A stretch of DNA of 64,000 nucleotides from Microbacterium sp. LWH13-1.2 (GTDB taxonomy: Bacteria; Actinomycetota; Actinomycetes; Actinomycetales; Microbacteriaceae), in the NCBI RefSeq assembly GCF_038397735.1, contig NZ_CP151635.1, forward strand, positions 1,674,001 through 1,738,000. The letters are read 5' to 3'. How positions within the stretch are numbered: the stretch's first letter is position 1; each line of letters opens with the position of its first letter. Under the pieces are notes generated by a model. That model saw only the letters and a program-made list of their open reading frames with translations, had not been told where the DNA came from and made no database searches. Position numbers and translations under genes: made by a program. Shown in pieces: positions 33,785-41,329 of this stretch.

Positions 33785-34738
33785 ATGGTCGATCACACCC
33801 TGGAGCCGGATGCACGAGCATTCGCGGACGCCACCTCGAAGCCGCCGTATCTCACCAACCTCGGCGTCGATGGCGCCCGCGAGCTGTTAGACCAAGTTCA
33901 AGCGTCCCCGACCGCAAAACCCGACATCGATGAGGAATGGATCTCTGTCCCCGCCGACGTCGGTCAGGTGCGAGTGCGCATCGTCAAGCCGGTTGGCTCC
34001 GCTGCGGCGCTGCCGGTTGTCCTCTACGTGCATGGCGGCGGGTGGGTGCTCGGCAACGCTGGCACCCATGATCGGCTGGTGAGAGAGATCGCTGTCGGCG
34101 TCAACGCAGCGATAGTGTTCGTCGAGTATGACCGGTCCCCGGAAGTGCGCCACCCCGTCGCCGTCGAACAGGTATACGCGACCGCGCGCTGGATCATGAA
34201 CGAAGGCGCAACGAAGGGCCTGGACGCGTCTCGTCTCGCGATCGCCGGCGATTCCGTCGGTGGAAACATGGCCGCTGTTGTCGCGATCCTTGCGAAGCGG
34301 CGTGGCGACGTCACCTTCATTCACCAGTCGCTGTACTACCCCGTCACCGATGCGGGCCAGGACACTGACAGCTACCGTGAGTTTGCTGAAGGATTCCACC
34401 TGCGCGCTGATGCGATGGCGTGGTTCTGGGACAGCTATCTGCCGGATCTTGACGCTCGCAAGGACGTCACCGCGTCGCCGTTGCAGGCTTCCGTTGACGA
34501 TCTCAGGGGACTGCCGGAGACGCTCCTCGTGGTCGATGAGAACGATGTCCTTCGCGACGAAGGCGAGGCATACGGACGAAAGCTCATCGAGGCGGGAATC
34601 CGCGCGACCCTCGTCCGCTACGACGCCACAATCCACGACTTCATGATGCTCAATCCGCTACGGACCTCAGCCGCAAGCACGGCGGCGATTGAGCAGGCCG
34701 TGCGGACCCTCCGCCAAGCCTTCGCCACCGCAAACTAG
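33785..34738 (+). CDS. Alpha/beta hydrolase, hormone-sensitive-lipase type
   Basis: A 317-aa esterase-like protein of the HSL family. The oxyanion-hole motif HGGG is at residues 83-86 (YVHGGGWVLGN). The nucleophile is Ser157 in GDSVGG, the acid is probably the Asp in LVVDENDVLRDEG and the His is in ATIHDFMMLN. A cytoplasmic location is expected, since no signal peptide is present. It is the first gene after ECF41-type site 4 and is followed 24 nt later by a second hydrolase. Likely substrates are short acyl esters or lactones, but none can be named. Confidence 0.88.
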   Translation: MVDHTLEPDARAFADATSKPPYLTNLGVDGARELLDQVQASPTAKPDIDEEWISVPADVGQVRVRIVKPVGSAAALPVVLYVHGGGWVLGNAGTHDRLVREIAVGVNAAIVFVEYDRSPEVRHPVAVEQVYATARWIMNEGATKGLDASRLAIAGDSVGGNMAAVVAILAKRRGDVTFIHQSLYYPVTDAGQDTDSYREFAEGFHLRADAMAWFWDSYLPDLDARKDVTASPLQASVDDLRGLPETLLVVDENDVLRDEGEAYGRKLIEAGIRATLVRYDATIHDFMMLNPLRTSAASTAAIEQAVRTLRQAFATAN

Positions 34739-34762
34739 CCCATTTCGAAGAAAGTGAAGATC

Positions 34763-35503
34763 ATGACCGACTTGAAGCCCACCATCGTCCTCGTTCACGG
34801 CGCCTTCGCCGAATCTGCCTCGTGGAACGGGGTTATCACCCGTCTGCAGGAACAGGGGCTCGACGCAGTCGCTGTCGCGAACCCGCTGCGTACGCTCGCC
34901 GGCGACGCTGCCTACGTCCGCGATGTCATCACCTCCATCCCCGGGGCCGTCATCCTCGTAGGTCACTCGTACGGCGGCCTGGTGATCACTGAAGCTGCAG
35001 CCGACAACGACGCCGTCGTCGGTCTCGTATATGTGTCCGCCTTCGTCCCTGATACCGGGGAGAGTGCGCTCTCGCTGTCGTCCAGCGCGCCGGGAAGCAC
35101 TCTCGGAGACGCGCTTTCTGTGTACCCGGTCACAACCGGAGGCAACGAGTTCGCTATCCGTCCGGACGTATTCCGGCACCAGTTCGCCGCAGATGTGGCA
35201 GAGGATGTTGCGGCACTCATGGCCGCAACTCAGCGACCTGTGACCGAAGCCGCGCTCTCCGAGACGCTTTCCACGTCGCGTCCGGCCTGGAAGGACGTGC
35301 CCTCCTGGCACGTGTTCGGCGAGCAGGATCTGAATATTCCAGTTGCAGTGCTGCGGGCTGGTGCCGAGCGCGCTGCCTCGCGGGCAACACACGAGATCAG
35401 CGGAGCATCACACGCTGTCCCCGTTTCCAACCCCGGTGTCGTCGCCGAGATGATCACTAAAGCAGAGCAGGCCTATGCCGCGACCTTGGAGGGCGCCGCA
35501 TAG
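34763..35503 (+). CDS. Alpha/beta hydrolase, EstC-like
   Basis: A 246-aa hydrolase of the type seen in hydroxynitrile lyases and actinobacterial esterases. IVLVHGAFAESASWNGVI carries the oxyanion hole. The nucleophile is Ser69 in GHSYGG, the acid lies near the VFGEQDLNIPV segment and the His is in ISGASHAVPVS. I start it at ATG 34763; an in-frame GTG at 34754 is also possible. It is in the same transcript as the preceding HSL-type hydrolase, downstream of ECF41-type site 4. Confidence 0.87.
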   Translation: MTDLKPTIVLVHGAFAESASWNGVITRLQEQGLDAVAVANPLRTLAGDAAYVRDVITSIPGAVILVGHSYGGLVITEAAADNDAVVGLVYVSAFVPDTGESALSLSSSAPGSTLGDALSVYPVTTGGNEFAIRPDVFRHQFAADVAEDVAALMAATQRPVTEAALSETLSTSRPAWKDVPSWHVFGEQDLNIPVAVLRAGAERAASRATHEISGASHAVPVSNPGVVAEMITKAEQAYAATLEGAA

Positions 35504-35523
35504 CCAAGAAGTTTCGGGCAGGC

Positions 35524-35551
35524 TGTCACAGATCGATGCACTGTCCGGTCT
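35524..35551 (+). promoter_or_regulatory. ECF41-type promoter, site 5
   Basis: TGTCACA (35524-35530), 16 nt, GGTCT (35547-35551), about 57 bp before the SDR gene at 35608. Sigma factor 2 follows that gene. Confidence 0.78.
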
Positions 35552-35607
35552 GAACTTGAGTAGGGCTTTCTGCGTGCACGGCGCAAGCCCGGAACGGAGC
35601 GGGCGAG

Positions 35608-36378
35608 ATGCGAATCGTTGTATTGGGCGGAACCGGCCAAGTTGGCCGGAAGATCGTCGAAAAGCTCGAACGAAGAGCTCAGGCCGTTGTCGTTGCTTCA
35701 CCGACCAGCGGGGTGGACGCGAGAACCGGACGCGGGCTCGACGCCGCGCTCGAATACGCCGACGCGGTGATCGATGTGACCAATGCTCCCGATCTCTCCG
35801 GAGATGCGGCGCGGGAGTTCTTCGAGGCCAGCACTCACCGGTTGCTGGAAGCCGAAGAACGCGCCGGCGTGAAGCACCATGTGGTCCTCTCGATCGTCGG
35901 GGCCGATCACGCAGGTGAAGACGGTTACTTTGCGGCAAAGGGTCTCCAGGAACGGCTTGTACAATCGGGGCCGATCGCTCACTCCATCCTGCGATCGACT
36001 CAGTTCTTCGATTTTGCTCGCAGCATCGCCGAATGGAACACCGCCCAGGACACGGTGCATCTACCCGCGAAGCGCGTTCAACCGGTCGCGTCGTCGGATG
36101 TCGCGGAAGTTCTCGTGGAACTGGCGATGGGAGATCCGCTGGGCGGCGCCATTGACTTCGCCGGCCCGGAGCAGATGCCCCTGCCCGAGTTCGTGCACCG
36201 CGTGCTGCGGGTCGACCACGATCCGCGCTACGTCATCGAAGATGCGGAGACCACCCTCGTGGGCTTCAACGTCTCCGGAGATCTCCTCCTCCCCCGCTCA
36301 CCCATGCGCCTTGCACCCACCACGCTGGAATCTTGGGTGCACCAAGAAGGACAGCGGAAGCTTTCAGGAGTCCGTTGA
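35608..36378 (+). CDS. NmrA-like SDR oxidoreductase, paralogue 4
   Basis: A 256-aa Rossmann protein, the most divergent of the four paralogues. The nucleotide loop reads GGTGQVG. Equivalent blocks are TSGVDARTGRGLDAALEYAD, VIDVTNAPDLSGDAAREFF, LSIVGADH, YFAAKGLQERL and STQFFDFARSI. It is driven by ECF41-type site 5. The sigma factor 2 gene begins 7 nt after its stop, so the two are co-transcribed, mirroring paralogue 3 and sigma factor 1 on the opposite strand. Confidence 0.87.
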   Translation: MRIVVLGGTGQVGRKIVEKLERRAQAVVVASPTSGVDARTGRGLDAALEYADAVIDVTNAPDLSGDAAREFFEASTHRLLEAEERAGVKHHVVLSIVGADHAGEDGYFAAKGLQERLVQSGPIAHSILRSTQFFDFARSIAEWNTAQDTVHLPAKRVQPVASSDVAEVLVELAMGDPLGGAIDFAGPEQMPLPEFVHRVLRVDHDPRYVIEDAETTLVGFNVSGDLLLPRSPMRLAPTTLESWVHQEGQRKLSGVR

Positions 36379-36385
36379 GGTGGGA

Positions 36386-37303
36386 ATGGAAGACGTGACA
36401 GCTACAAATCCTGATCATCCCAGCAGAAGCGGTGACCTCGCCGCTGCCGTCCAGGTCTTCGACGCGCATCGTCGGCGCCTGTTCGGCATCGCATACCGGA
36501 TGTTGAGCAGCGTGGCTGATGCAGAAGACATCGTTCAGGAGACGTGGATCCGGTGGCAGAACACCGATCGGACACAGATTCAGGAGCCCGTCGCGTTCCT
36601 GGCCACGATAGCGACCAGGCTCTCGATCAACGTCCTGCAGTCAGCGCACGCACGACGTGAGACCTACATCGGGCCGTGGCTCCCGGAGCCGGTCAACACG
36701 GATAACGACCCAGCTCTCGGCGCCGAGCGCGCCGAAGCGTTGCATTTCGCGATCCTGCTAACCCTCGAGAAGCTGACCCCGACCGAGCGGGCAGCGTACA
36801 TTCTGCGCGAAGCATTCGACTATCCCTACCCGCGCATCGCTGAGGTGATCTCCAGCAGTGTCGTCAGCGCTCGACAACTCGTCAGCAGAGCACGCACGCA
36901 CCTGTCCTCGGCCCGCGTTGTGACAGTAGACACGATCGCGCAGCGCCGATTGCTGGAAGCCTTCCTCGTCGCTGCGCAAAAAGGCGACGCCAAAGAACTC
37001 GAAGCACTCTTCGCATCCGACGTCGTGAGCTACACAGACGGGAACGGCGCGAAGCTCGCTGCCCGCATCCCTGTCATCGGAAGTGCACGGGTAGCGAAGT
37101 TCGTCGCGGCGTTCTCGCACCACTTTTGGACTGACAAGACAATCGGCTGGGTTCATGTCAACGGTCAACCCGCCGCAACACTTACAGAGAACGGCACGGT
37201 GACCGCCATGGTGACAGCGACAACAACGAACGACGGCATCCTTCAACTTCTCTGGGTGATGAGCCCGCAGAAGCTCGGACATGTCACCGCGGCCAGCGCA
37301 TGA
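36386..37303 (+). CDS. ECF41-family RNA polymerase sigma factor with SnoaL-like C-terminal domain (2)
   Basis: A 305-aa sigma factor paralogous to the one at 31765. Region 2 contains RLFGIAYRMLSSVADAEDIVQETWIRW and region 4 contains AERAAYIL-like and SARQLVSRARTHL segments. The ECF41 linker motif WLPEP (98-102) is exact. The second motif is TDGNG (217-221) and the third is SPQKL (293-297), a decayed form of NPDKL. I start it at ATG 36386, since upstream in-frame codons overlap the SDR gene. It is preceded by SDR paralogue 4 under an ECF41-type promoter and overlapped by a stand-alone SnoaL-like gene. Confidence 0.92.
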   Translation: MEDVTATNPDHPSRSGDLAAAVQVFDAHRRRLFGIAYRMLSSVADAEDIVQETWIRWQNTDRTQIQEPVAFLATIATRLSINVLQSAHARRETYIGPWLPEPVNTDNDPALGAERAEALHFAILLTLEKLTPTERAAYILREAFDYPYPRIAEVISSSVVSARQLVSRARTHLSSARVVTVDTIAQRRLLEAFLVAAQKGDAKELEALFASDVVSYTDGNGAKLAARIPVIGSARVAKFVAAFSHHFWTDKTIGWVHVNGQPAATLTENGTVTAMVTATTTNDGILQLLWVMSPQKLGHVTAASA

Positions 37304-37698
37304 CTCGCAAGCACTACCCGGCGTGGTTGCGCCGGAGGCGTCGTGGTGCCGCTGACGAAGCCACGATGAAGGAACTTGCGATCGCGCTGACGTCGAGCGA
37401 TCAAAATGCGCTCCAGGAACTGCTCCACCGTGATGTCGTCTTGGTCATCGACAGCGGCGGCCACGTCCCCAACGTCGCCGAACCCATCGAGGGGCAGGCA
37501 GCGGCTTCCGCACAGCTGCTCAGCCTGGTGACGTCGGGCACGTCCGCCGCGATGGCCTCGATCAACAGCGTGCCCGGGTTCACTCTCATCCGTGACAAAA
37601 AGGTCGTCGGAGCGGTCACGGCCGAGATGCGATCGAGGCTGTTGGCCACCGTCTGGGTTGTGTGCAACCCAGACAAGCTTCGCCACTGGAATCGGTGA
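37300..37698 (+). CDS. Stand-alone SnoaL-like protein with ECF41 C-terminal motifs
   Basis: A 132-aa protein with a basic N-terminus (RKHYPAWLRRRRR), then a SnoaL/NTF2-like region. DSGG at 51-54 corresponds to the DGGG motif of ECF41 sigma factors, and NPDKL at 123-127 (VVCNPDKLRHWNR) is the exact ECF41 C-terminal motif. It contains no sigma regions 2 or 4. The ATG overlaps the sigma factor 2 stop as ATGA, so the two proteins are made together. I infer a regulatory or complementing role toward the sigma factor; an unrelated enzyme of the SnoaL fold is the alternative. Confidence 0.75.
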   Translation: MTRKHYPAWLRRRRRGAADEATMKELAIALTSSDQNALQELLHRDVVLVIDSGGHVPNVAEPIEGQAAASAQLLSLVTSGTSAAMASINSVPGFTLIRDKKVVGAVTAEMRSRLLATVWVVCNPDKLRHWNR

Positions 37699-37820
37699 TC
37701 CGGCGTCACAACAGCGCGTCCTCAAGGACGGTGGTCACTGGAAAGAGGGCGGATGTCGGTGTTCACCGCCACACTGCTCGTAGAGCCTGCTGTTCCTGGC
37801 GCTACTACAAGGAGACAAAG

Positions 37821-38081
37821 ATGCCTCAGCCCGACCGATACGTCAGTGTCCGGATTGAATGCAATTCCAACCACCCGCACGATATCTGCGTCGAAGTAGA
37901 CCGGCAAGTCCCTCCGGAGCTTCGCTGCCAGCCAAACGCCGGTCCCGGTTACTCGCAGGGCGGCGGAGGTGGTGGTTGCAGCATTCGGTCTTCCGCCGAA
38001 CTAAAGGAACTGACCAGACGCGAACTTCGCGACAACTTCCAAGAGTCCAAGCGCCGCGGTTATGTGCTGATCCGTCGGTGA
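37821..38081 (+). CDS. Small Cys- and Gly-rich protein of unknown function
   Basis: An 86-aa protein. The first half carries Cys/His residues in IECNSNHPHDICVEV and LRCQPNAGPGYS. A Gly run (QGGGGGGCSI) follows and then a basic helix KELTRRELRDNFQESKRRGYV. Cys residues near 15, 24, 39 and 55 could bind a metal, but no known finger is matched. ATG 37821 has AAGGAGA 6 nt upstream, which supports translation. It sits at the right edge of the island. Small proteins of this look occur in mobile actinobacterial DNA, which is weak support only. Confidence 0.6.
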   Translation: MPQPDRYVSVRIECNSNHPHDICVEVDRQVPPELRCQPNAGPGYSQGGGGGGCSIRSSAELKELTRRELRDNFQESKRRGYVLIRR

Positions 38082-38263
38082 CAACAGATCCCCCACACTC
38101 GCGGAGACGCCTCCTGACTCGGACGCGCTACGTGTCGGACACGCTCTAGGTTGAGGGACACTCCATTCCTTGCTGCGACCGTCCGGCAAACTGAAGGGCT
38201 TTCTAAACACGCCCTGACGACTGGGGCGTGGCCTTCGACCCATCCCCAAAAGCAACTGTGTCT
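38082..38263. other. Non-coding right edge of the island with a hairpin
   Basis: No gene is visible. CACGCCC (38208-38214) and GGGCGTG (38224-38230) form a 7-bp hairpin. The sequence then passes directly into comEC homology at 38264, the sharp right-hand boundary of the island. Confidence 0.5.
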
Positions 38264-38732
38264 CCGGAGACGGCCGTCAGGTGGCTGAGGCCGCTCGTGC
38301 GCATGTCGTCGCCGAGCTCCGTCGACACCGCTCGGGTGTCTCCGACCGCGAGTCCGGGGAGCAAACCCGCTCCGGGCTCGGGAAGCCGCGATGAGCGCTC
38401 GATGAATGCGCCCCGGACATCGGCCGCCACCGCGAACACCCCCGACGCGGGCGTCTCGACCGACGCGCTGCTCGCGAACACGACCAGTGCCGACCTCTCC
38501 CCCGGATCCGTCGCCGCAGCCTCTCCCGTCACCCGGACAGCCGCGCCGAGATCGAACCCGTCAGCCGGATCGATCCCGATCCGCACCGGCGCCGAGGCCG
38601 CCTGCACCGACCCCGGCGACCCGATCCCCGTGAGCTGCACCTCCATCCAGAGACGCCCGTCCCGACCGACCGACGCCGACGAGGTGACCTCCCCCGTGGC
38701 CTCGACCACACGCCCATCCCACGACGCTGCGC
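38264..38732. repeat. Direct repeat copy B (internal comEC segment)
   Basis: Matches 19226-19694 with three mismatches over 469 bp, in the same orientation. Crossing over between the copies would release a 19,038-bp circle containing the island. Confidence 0.95.
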
Positions 38733-38979
38733 CGTCACGCCCGGGCGACGACGACGTCACAGTGAAAGCGACCGCCGTGATCGTGGCGAGCACGACCACC
38801 ATCAGAGCTGCCCGCGACGCGACTCGGTCTGCGCGTCTCAGCAGGACCGCACACACGATGACCGCACCGAACGCACCCACGAGCGCGCACCACCCCGCCG
38901 CGGCAGGGACGAACACGCACAGGAGAGCGACCCCCCAGACTCCCCCGGCAACGGGCAGGAGGCGCAGATCGCGCTTCAC
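38264..38979 (-). pseudogene. Truncated second comEC (N-terminal 239 codons)
   Basis: From GTG 38979 it encodes MKRDLRLLPVAGGVWGVALL and continues to LSHLTAVSG, where comEC homology stops at 38264, just before the ANC of the competence domain. About 20 unrelated residues follow before a stop at 38203. No membrane channel or metallo-beta-lactamase domain remains. The first 82 codons are a divergent allele (roughly two-thirds identical by eye). The rest matches the full-length copy almost base for base. Bases upstream of the GTG read IRDGGLG then TGA, again resembling the end of comEA. Confidence 0.93.
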
Positions 38980-39181
38980 CCGAGCCCGCCGTCACGGATG
39001 ATGACGGCGACCATCCATCGAATGCTGACGCTGTTCGTGGATGCCTGCATCAGAAGAACCTATGGGGCCCCGCAATCGACAGTCGGACACAGGCCCACGC
39101 ACCGTGGACAAGCGTCTTCCACCGCGCGAAGTGCAGAAACGGAGAACGACGTCGACGCGCTGATTCGTGCGCGTCGCTTCC
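38980..39181. other. Gap upstream of the truncated comEC
   Basis: A 202-bp stretch. The first about 20 bp resemble the end of comEA on the minus strand (IRDGGLG, stop). The remainder shows no gene, repeat or clear regulatory element. Confidence 0.4.
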
Positions 39182-39583
39182 TCACGCGCCGGACGAGCGC
39201 CGACGGATCTGCATGGGACTTCTGGCTGAGGATGCGTCTACGACACGTCCGTCCTGAATGATGTCGACGGTCCCCGCAGCCACCAGCCGTCGAGCGGCGC
39301 GGCGCGCGGGCTCCACCAGCTCATGCCACGCCTCACCGCCGACCGCACGTGCGGCGTCCGAGGGACAGATCGCTCCCTTCGCGCCGAGTGGCGCGAGCAG
39401 AGCGAGAATCGCATCCTCGAGCTCGCGATCCTTCCGCGTCACCTTGCGAGAACGGCACGCGGCCGAGCAGTACCTGACCTCGTTCCAGACGGTCGCCCAC
39501 GCCGCACGCCACTGCATCTCACGACCGCACGAGGCACATGTCTTCGTCTTGTCGCGAGGGAGAGAGGTGCGCTGCCGACTCAC
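39182..39583 (-). CDS. DUF2256-DUF3253 two-domain protein
   Basis: A 133-aa protein. An N-terminal zinc-finger-like DUF2256 has KTCASCGREMQWRAAW and VRYCSAACR, giving a CxxC...CxxxC set. DUF3253 follows (about residues 52-118), a winged-helix-like module with KGAICPSDAARAVGGEAW and ARRLVAAGTVDIIQDGRVV. The start is GTG at 39583, chosen because the family sequence begins there; longer in-frame extensions are unlike any protein. DUF2256 genes are often adjacent to photolyase-related genes, as here, where the photolyase starts on the other strand 189 bp away. Confidence 0.85.
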   Translation of the reverse strand: MSRQRTSLPRDKTKTCASCGREMQWRAAWATVWNEVRYCSAACRSRKVTRKDRELEDAILALLAPLGAKGAICPSDAARAVGGEAWHELVEPARRAARRLVAAGTVDIIQDGRVVDASSARSPMQIRRRSSGA

Positions 39584-39760
39584 TGTGCGCCGCGATTCGA
39601 CGTTCGGGAAGTCCGGGCGTGGAGCCAGAGCCGTCCGAGGGACGACTCCGCGAAGACGAGCGCCGTTGACTGTGTCCGCATGGTGCTCAGCGTGAACCGG
39701 CGAGGGAGCAGGAGATACGGCCGACTCGGAGCGGTCGGCCGCTGGCCCGGCATCCCGTCG

Positions 39761-39766
39761 TACGCT
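39761..39766 (+). promoter_or_regulatory. -10 box of a leaderless promoter (photolyase)
   Basis: TACGCT ends 6 nt before the ATG at 39773. It fixes the photolyase start and lies in the 189-bp divergent gap shared with the DUF2256 gene. Confidence 0.55.
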
Positions 39767-39772
39767 GGTGCC

Positions 39773-41329
39773 ATGGAGCGGACGCTGCGCAATCTGGTGA
39801 TCGTGCTCGGCGACCAGCTCGATCTCGAGGCGAGCGGGTTCGACGGGTTCGATCCGCTCAGGGATGCGGTGTGGATGGCCGAGGTCGCTGAGGAGTCCAC
39901 TCACGTGTGGAGCAGCAAGCCGCGAACCGCGCTGTTCCTGTCGGCCATGCGCCATTGCGCGGCCGAGATGCGTGCCGCGGGACGAGAGGTGCATTACACG
40001 TCTCTCGACGATCCCGACAACCGCGGCACGCTCGCCGATCAACTCCTCGCCGATGTAGCGCGGCTGACTCCCGCATCGCTCCAGATGACCGCCCCCGGTG
40101 ACTGGCGGGTGCTCGAATCGCTGCGGCAGGTGGCGGCGGATGCCGACATCCCCCTCGACATCCGTGAGGACCGCCATTTCTTCTGCACGGTGGGCGAGTT
40201 CGCTGCTCACATGCACGAGCGCAGAACGTTGCGGATGGAGTACTTCTACCGGGAGCAACGTCAGCGCTTCGGGATCCTCCTGACGCCGGAGGGGAAGCCC
40301 GAGGGCGGCGCGTGGAATTACGACGCTGAGAACCGCAAGGCTTTTCCGGCGCAGGGGCCGGGGCTGGTGCCGCCGAGGGCGGTGTTCGAGCCGGATGAGG
40401 TGACCCGTGACGTTCTCGCGCTCGTCACCGAACGCTTCGCCGACCACCCCGGTTGCCTCGACGGGTTCGCGTGGCCGGTCACCCGCGCACAGGCGCTGGA
40501 GTCGCTCGCGCTCTTCATCGACGAGCGCCTGCCCTGGTTCGGAGATTTCCAGGACGCCCAGTGGCCGGGCGAGCCGTGGCTGTGGCACGCTCATCTGTCC
40601 GCCGCGATGAACCTGAAGCTCCTTGATCCGCGTGAGATCGTCGCCGCAGCGGAGACCGCGTATCGCGACGGACGTGCCCCGCTGGCCTCAGTCGAAGGCT
40701 TCGTCCGGCAGATTCTCGGATGGCGCGAGTACGTCCGCGGAATCTATTGGACCCAGATGCCGGGGTATGCCCGCCGCAACGCGTTGGACGCGCATGAGCC
40801 GCTGCCTGGCTGGTACTGGACGGGCGACACCTCGATGGCGTGCATGGCCGACGCGATCGGCACCACGCTGGAGAACGGCTACGCCCATCACATCCAGCGG
40901 CTGATGGTGACCGGTCTCTACGCCCTGCTCCTCGGGGTCGAGCCGACGGAAGTGCACGCCTGGTACCTCGCCGTCTACGTCGACGCCGTCGAGTGGGTGG
41001 AACTGCCCAACACCCTGGGCATGAGCCAGTTCGCCGACGGCGGGCTGATGGGAAGCAAACCCTACGCGGCATCCGGTGCATACATCTCGCGGATGAGCCC
41101 ACACTGCCGAACGTGCCGATTCGACCCGAAGAAACGCGTCGGGGCGGACGCCTGCCCGATCACCACTCTCTACTGGGATTTTCTGATGCGCCACCAGGAG
41201 ACTCTCTCCTCGAACCCGCGCATGGCCCTGCAGGTGCGCAACGTCGATCGGATCGACGACGACGAACGCGCGGCGATCGGACGGCGCGCGTCGGCGATCC
41301 GCAGAGGGGAGGTCGTCGAGAATGCATGA
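39773..41329 (+). CDS. Iron-sulfur bacterial photolyase/cryptochrome (PhrB-like)
   Basis: A 518-aa FAD protein of the FeS-BCP group, whose characterised members repair (6-4) photoproducts or act as cryptochromes. The N-terminal alpha/beta domain opens VIVLGDQLD. The FAD domain contains WLWHAHLSAAMNLKLL, ILGWREYVRGIYW and NTLGMSQFADGGLMGSKPY. Four Cys residues occur as one in SMACMAD, then HCRTCRF and ADACP. The spacing is +88, +3 and +13, the same as Cys350/438/441/454 of Agrobacterium PhrB, so the [4Fe-4S] site is intact. Start fixed by a leaderless -10. It overlaps the next gene by 8 bp. Confidence 0.94.
   Translation: MERTLRNLVIVLGDQLDLEASGFDGFDPLRDAVWMAEVAEESTHVWSSKPRTALFLSAMRHCAAEMRAAGREVHYTSLDDPDNRGTLADQLLADVARLTPASLQMTAPGDWRVLESLRQVAADADIPLDIREDRHFFCTVGEFAAHMHERRTLRMEYFYREQRQRFGILLTPEGKPEGGAWNYDAENRKAFPAQGPGLVPPRAVFEPDEVTRDVLALVTERFADHPGCLDGFAWPVTRAQALESLALFIDERLPWFGDFQDAQWPGEPWLWHAHLSAAMNLKLLDPREIVAAAETAYRDGRAPLASVEGFVRQILGWREYVRGIYWTQMPGYARRNALDAHEPLPGWYWTGDTSMACMADAIGTTLENGYAHHIQRLMVTGLYALLLGVEPTEVHAWYLAVYVDAVEWVELPNTLGMSQFADGGLMGSKPYAASGAYISRMSPHCRTCRFDPKKRVGADACPITTLYWDFLMRHQETLSSNPRMALQVRNVDRIDDDERAAIGRRASAIRRGEVVENA

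Noticed and set aside
36898..36925. TGTCACA-N16-GGTG on the minus strand inside sigma factor 2
   Set aside because: It is inside a coding sequence, antisense, and the -10 reads GGTGC. Probably chance.
37704..37731. CGTCACA upstream of the 86-aa protein as a seventh ECF41-type promoter
   Set aside because: After 16 nt the sequence is GACGG, not GGTC; the nearest GGTC is at a 22-nt spacing.
19942..38263. Prophage, conjugative element or transposon
   Set aside because: No integrase, transposase, relaxase, capsid or replication gene is visible; boundaries are comEC homology instead.
38203..38263. C-terminal 20 residues of the truncated comEC frame as a functional tail
   Set aside because: They lie beyond the homology boundary and resemble no ComEC sequence; they are read-through into island DNA.
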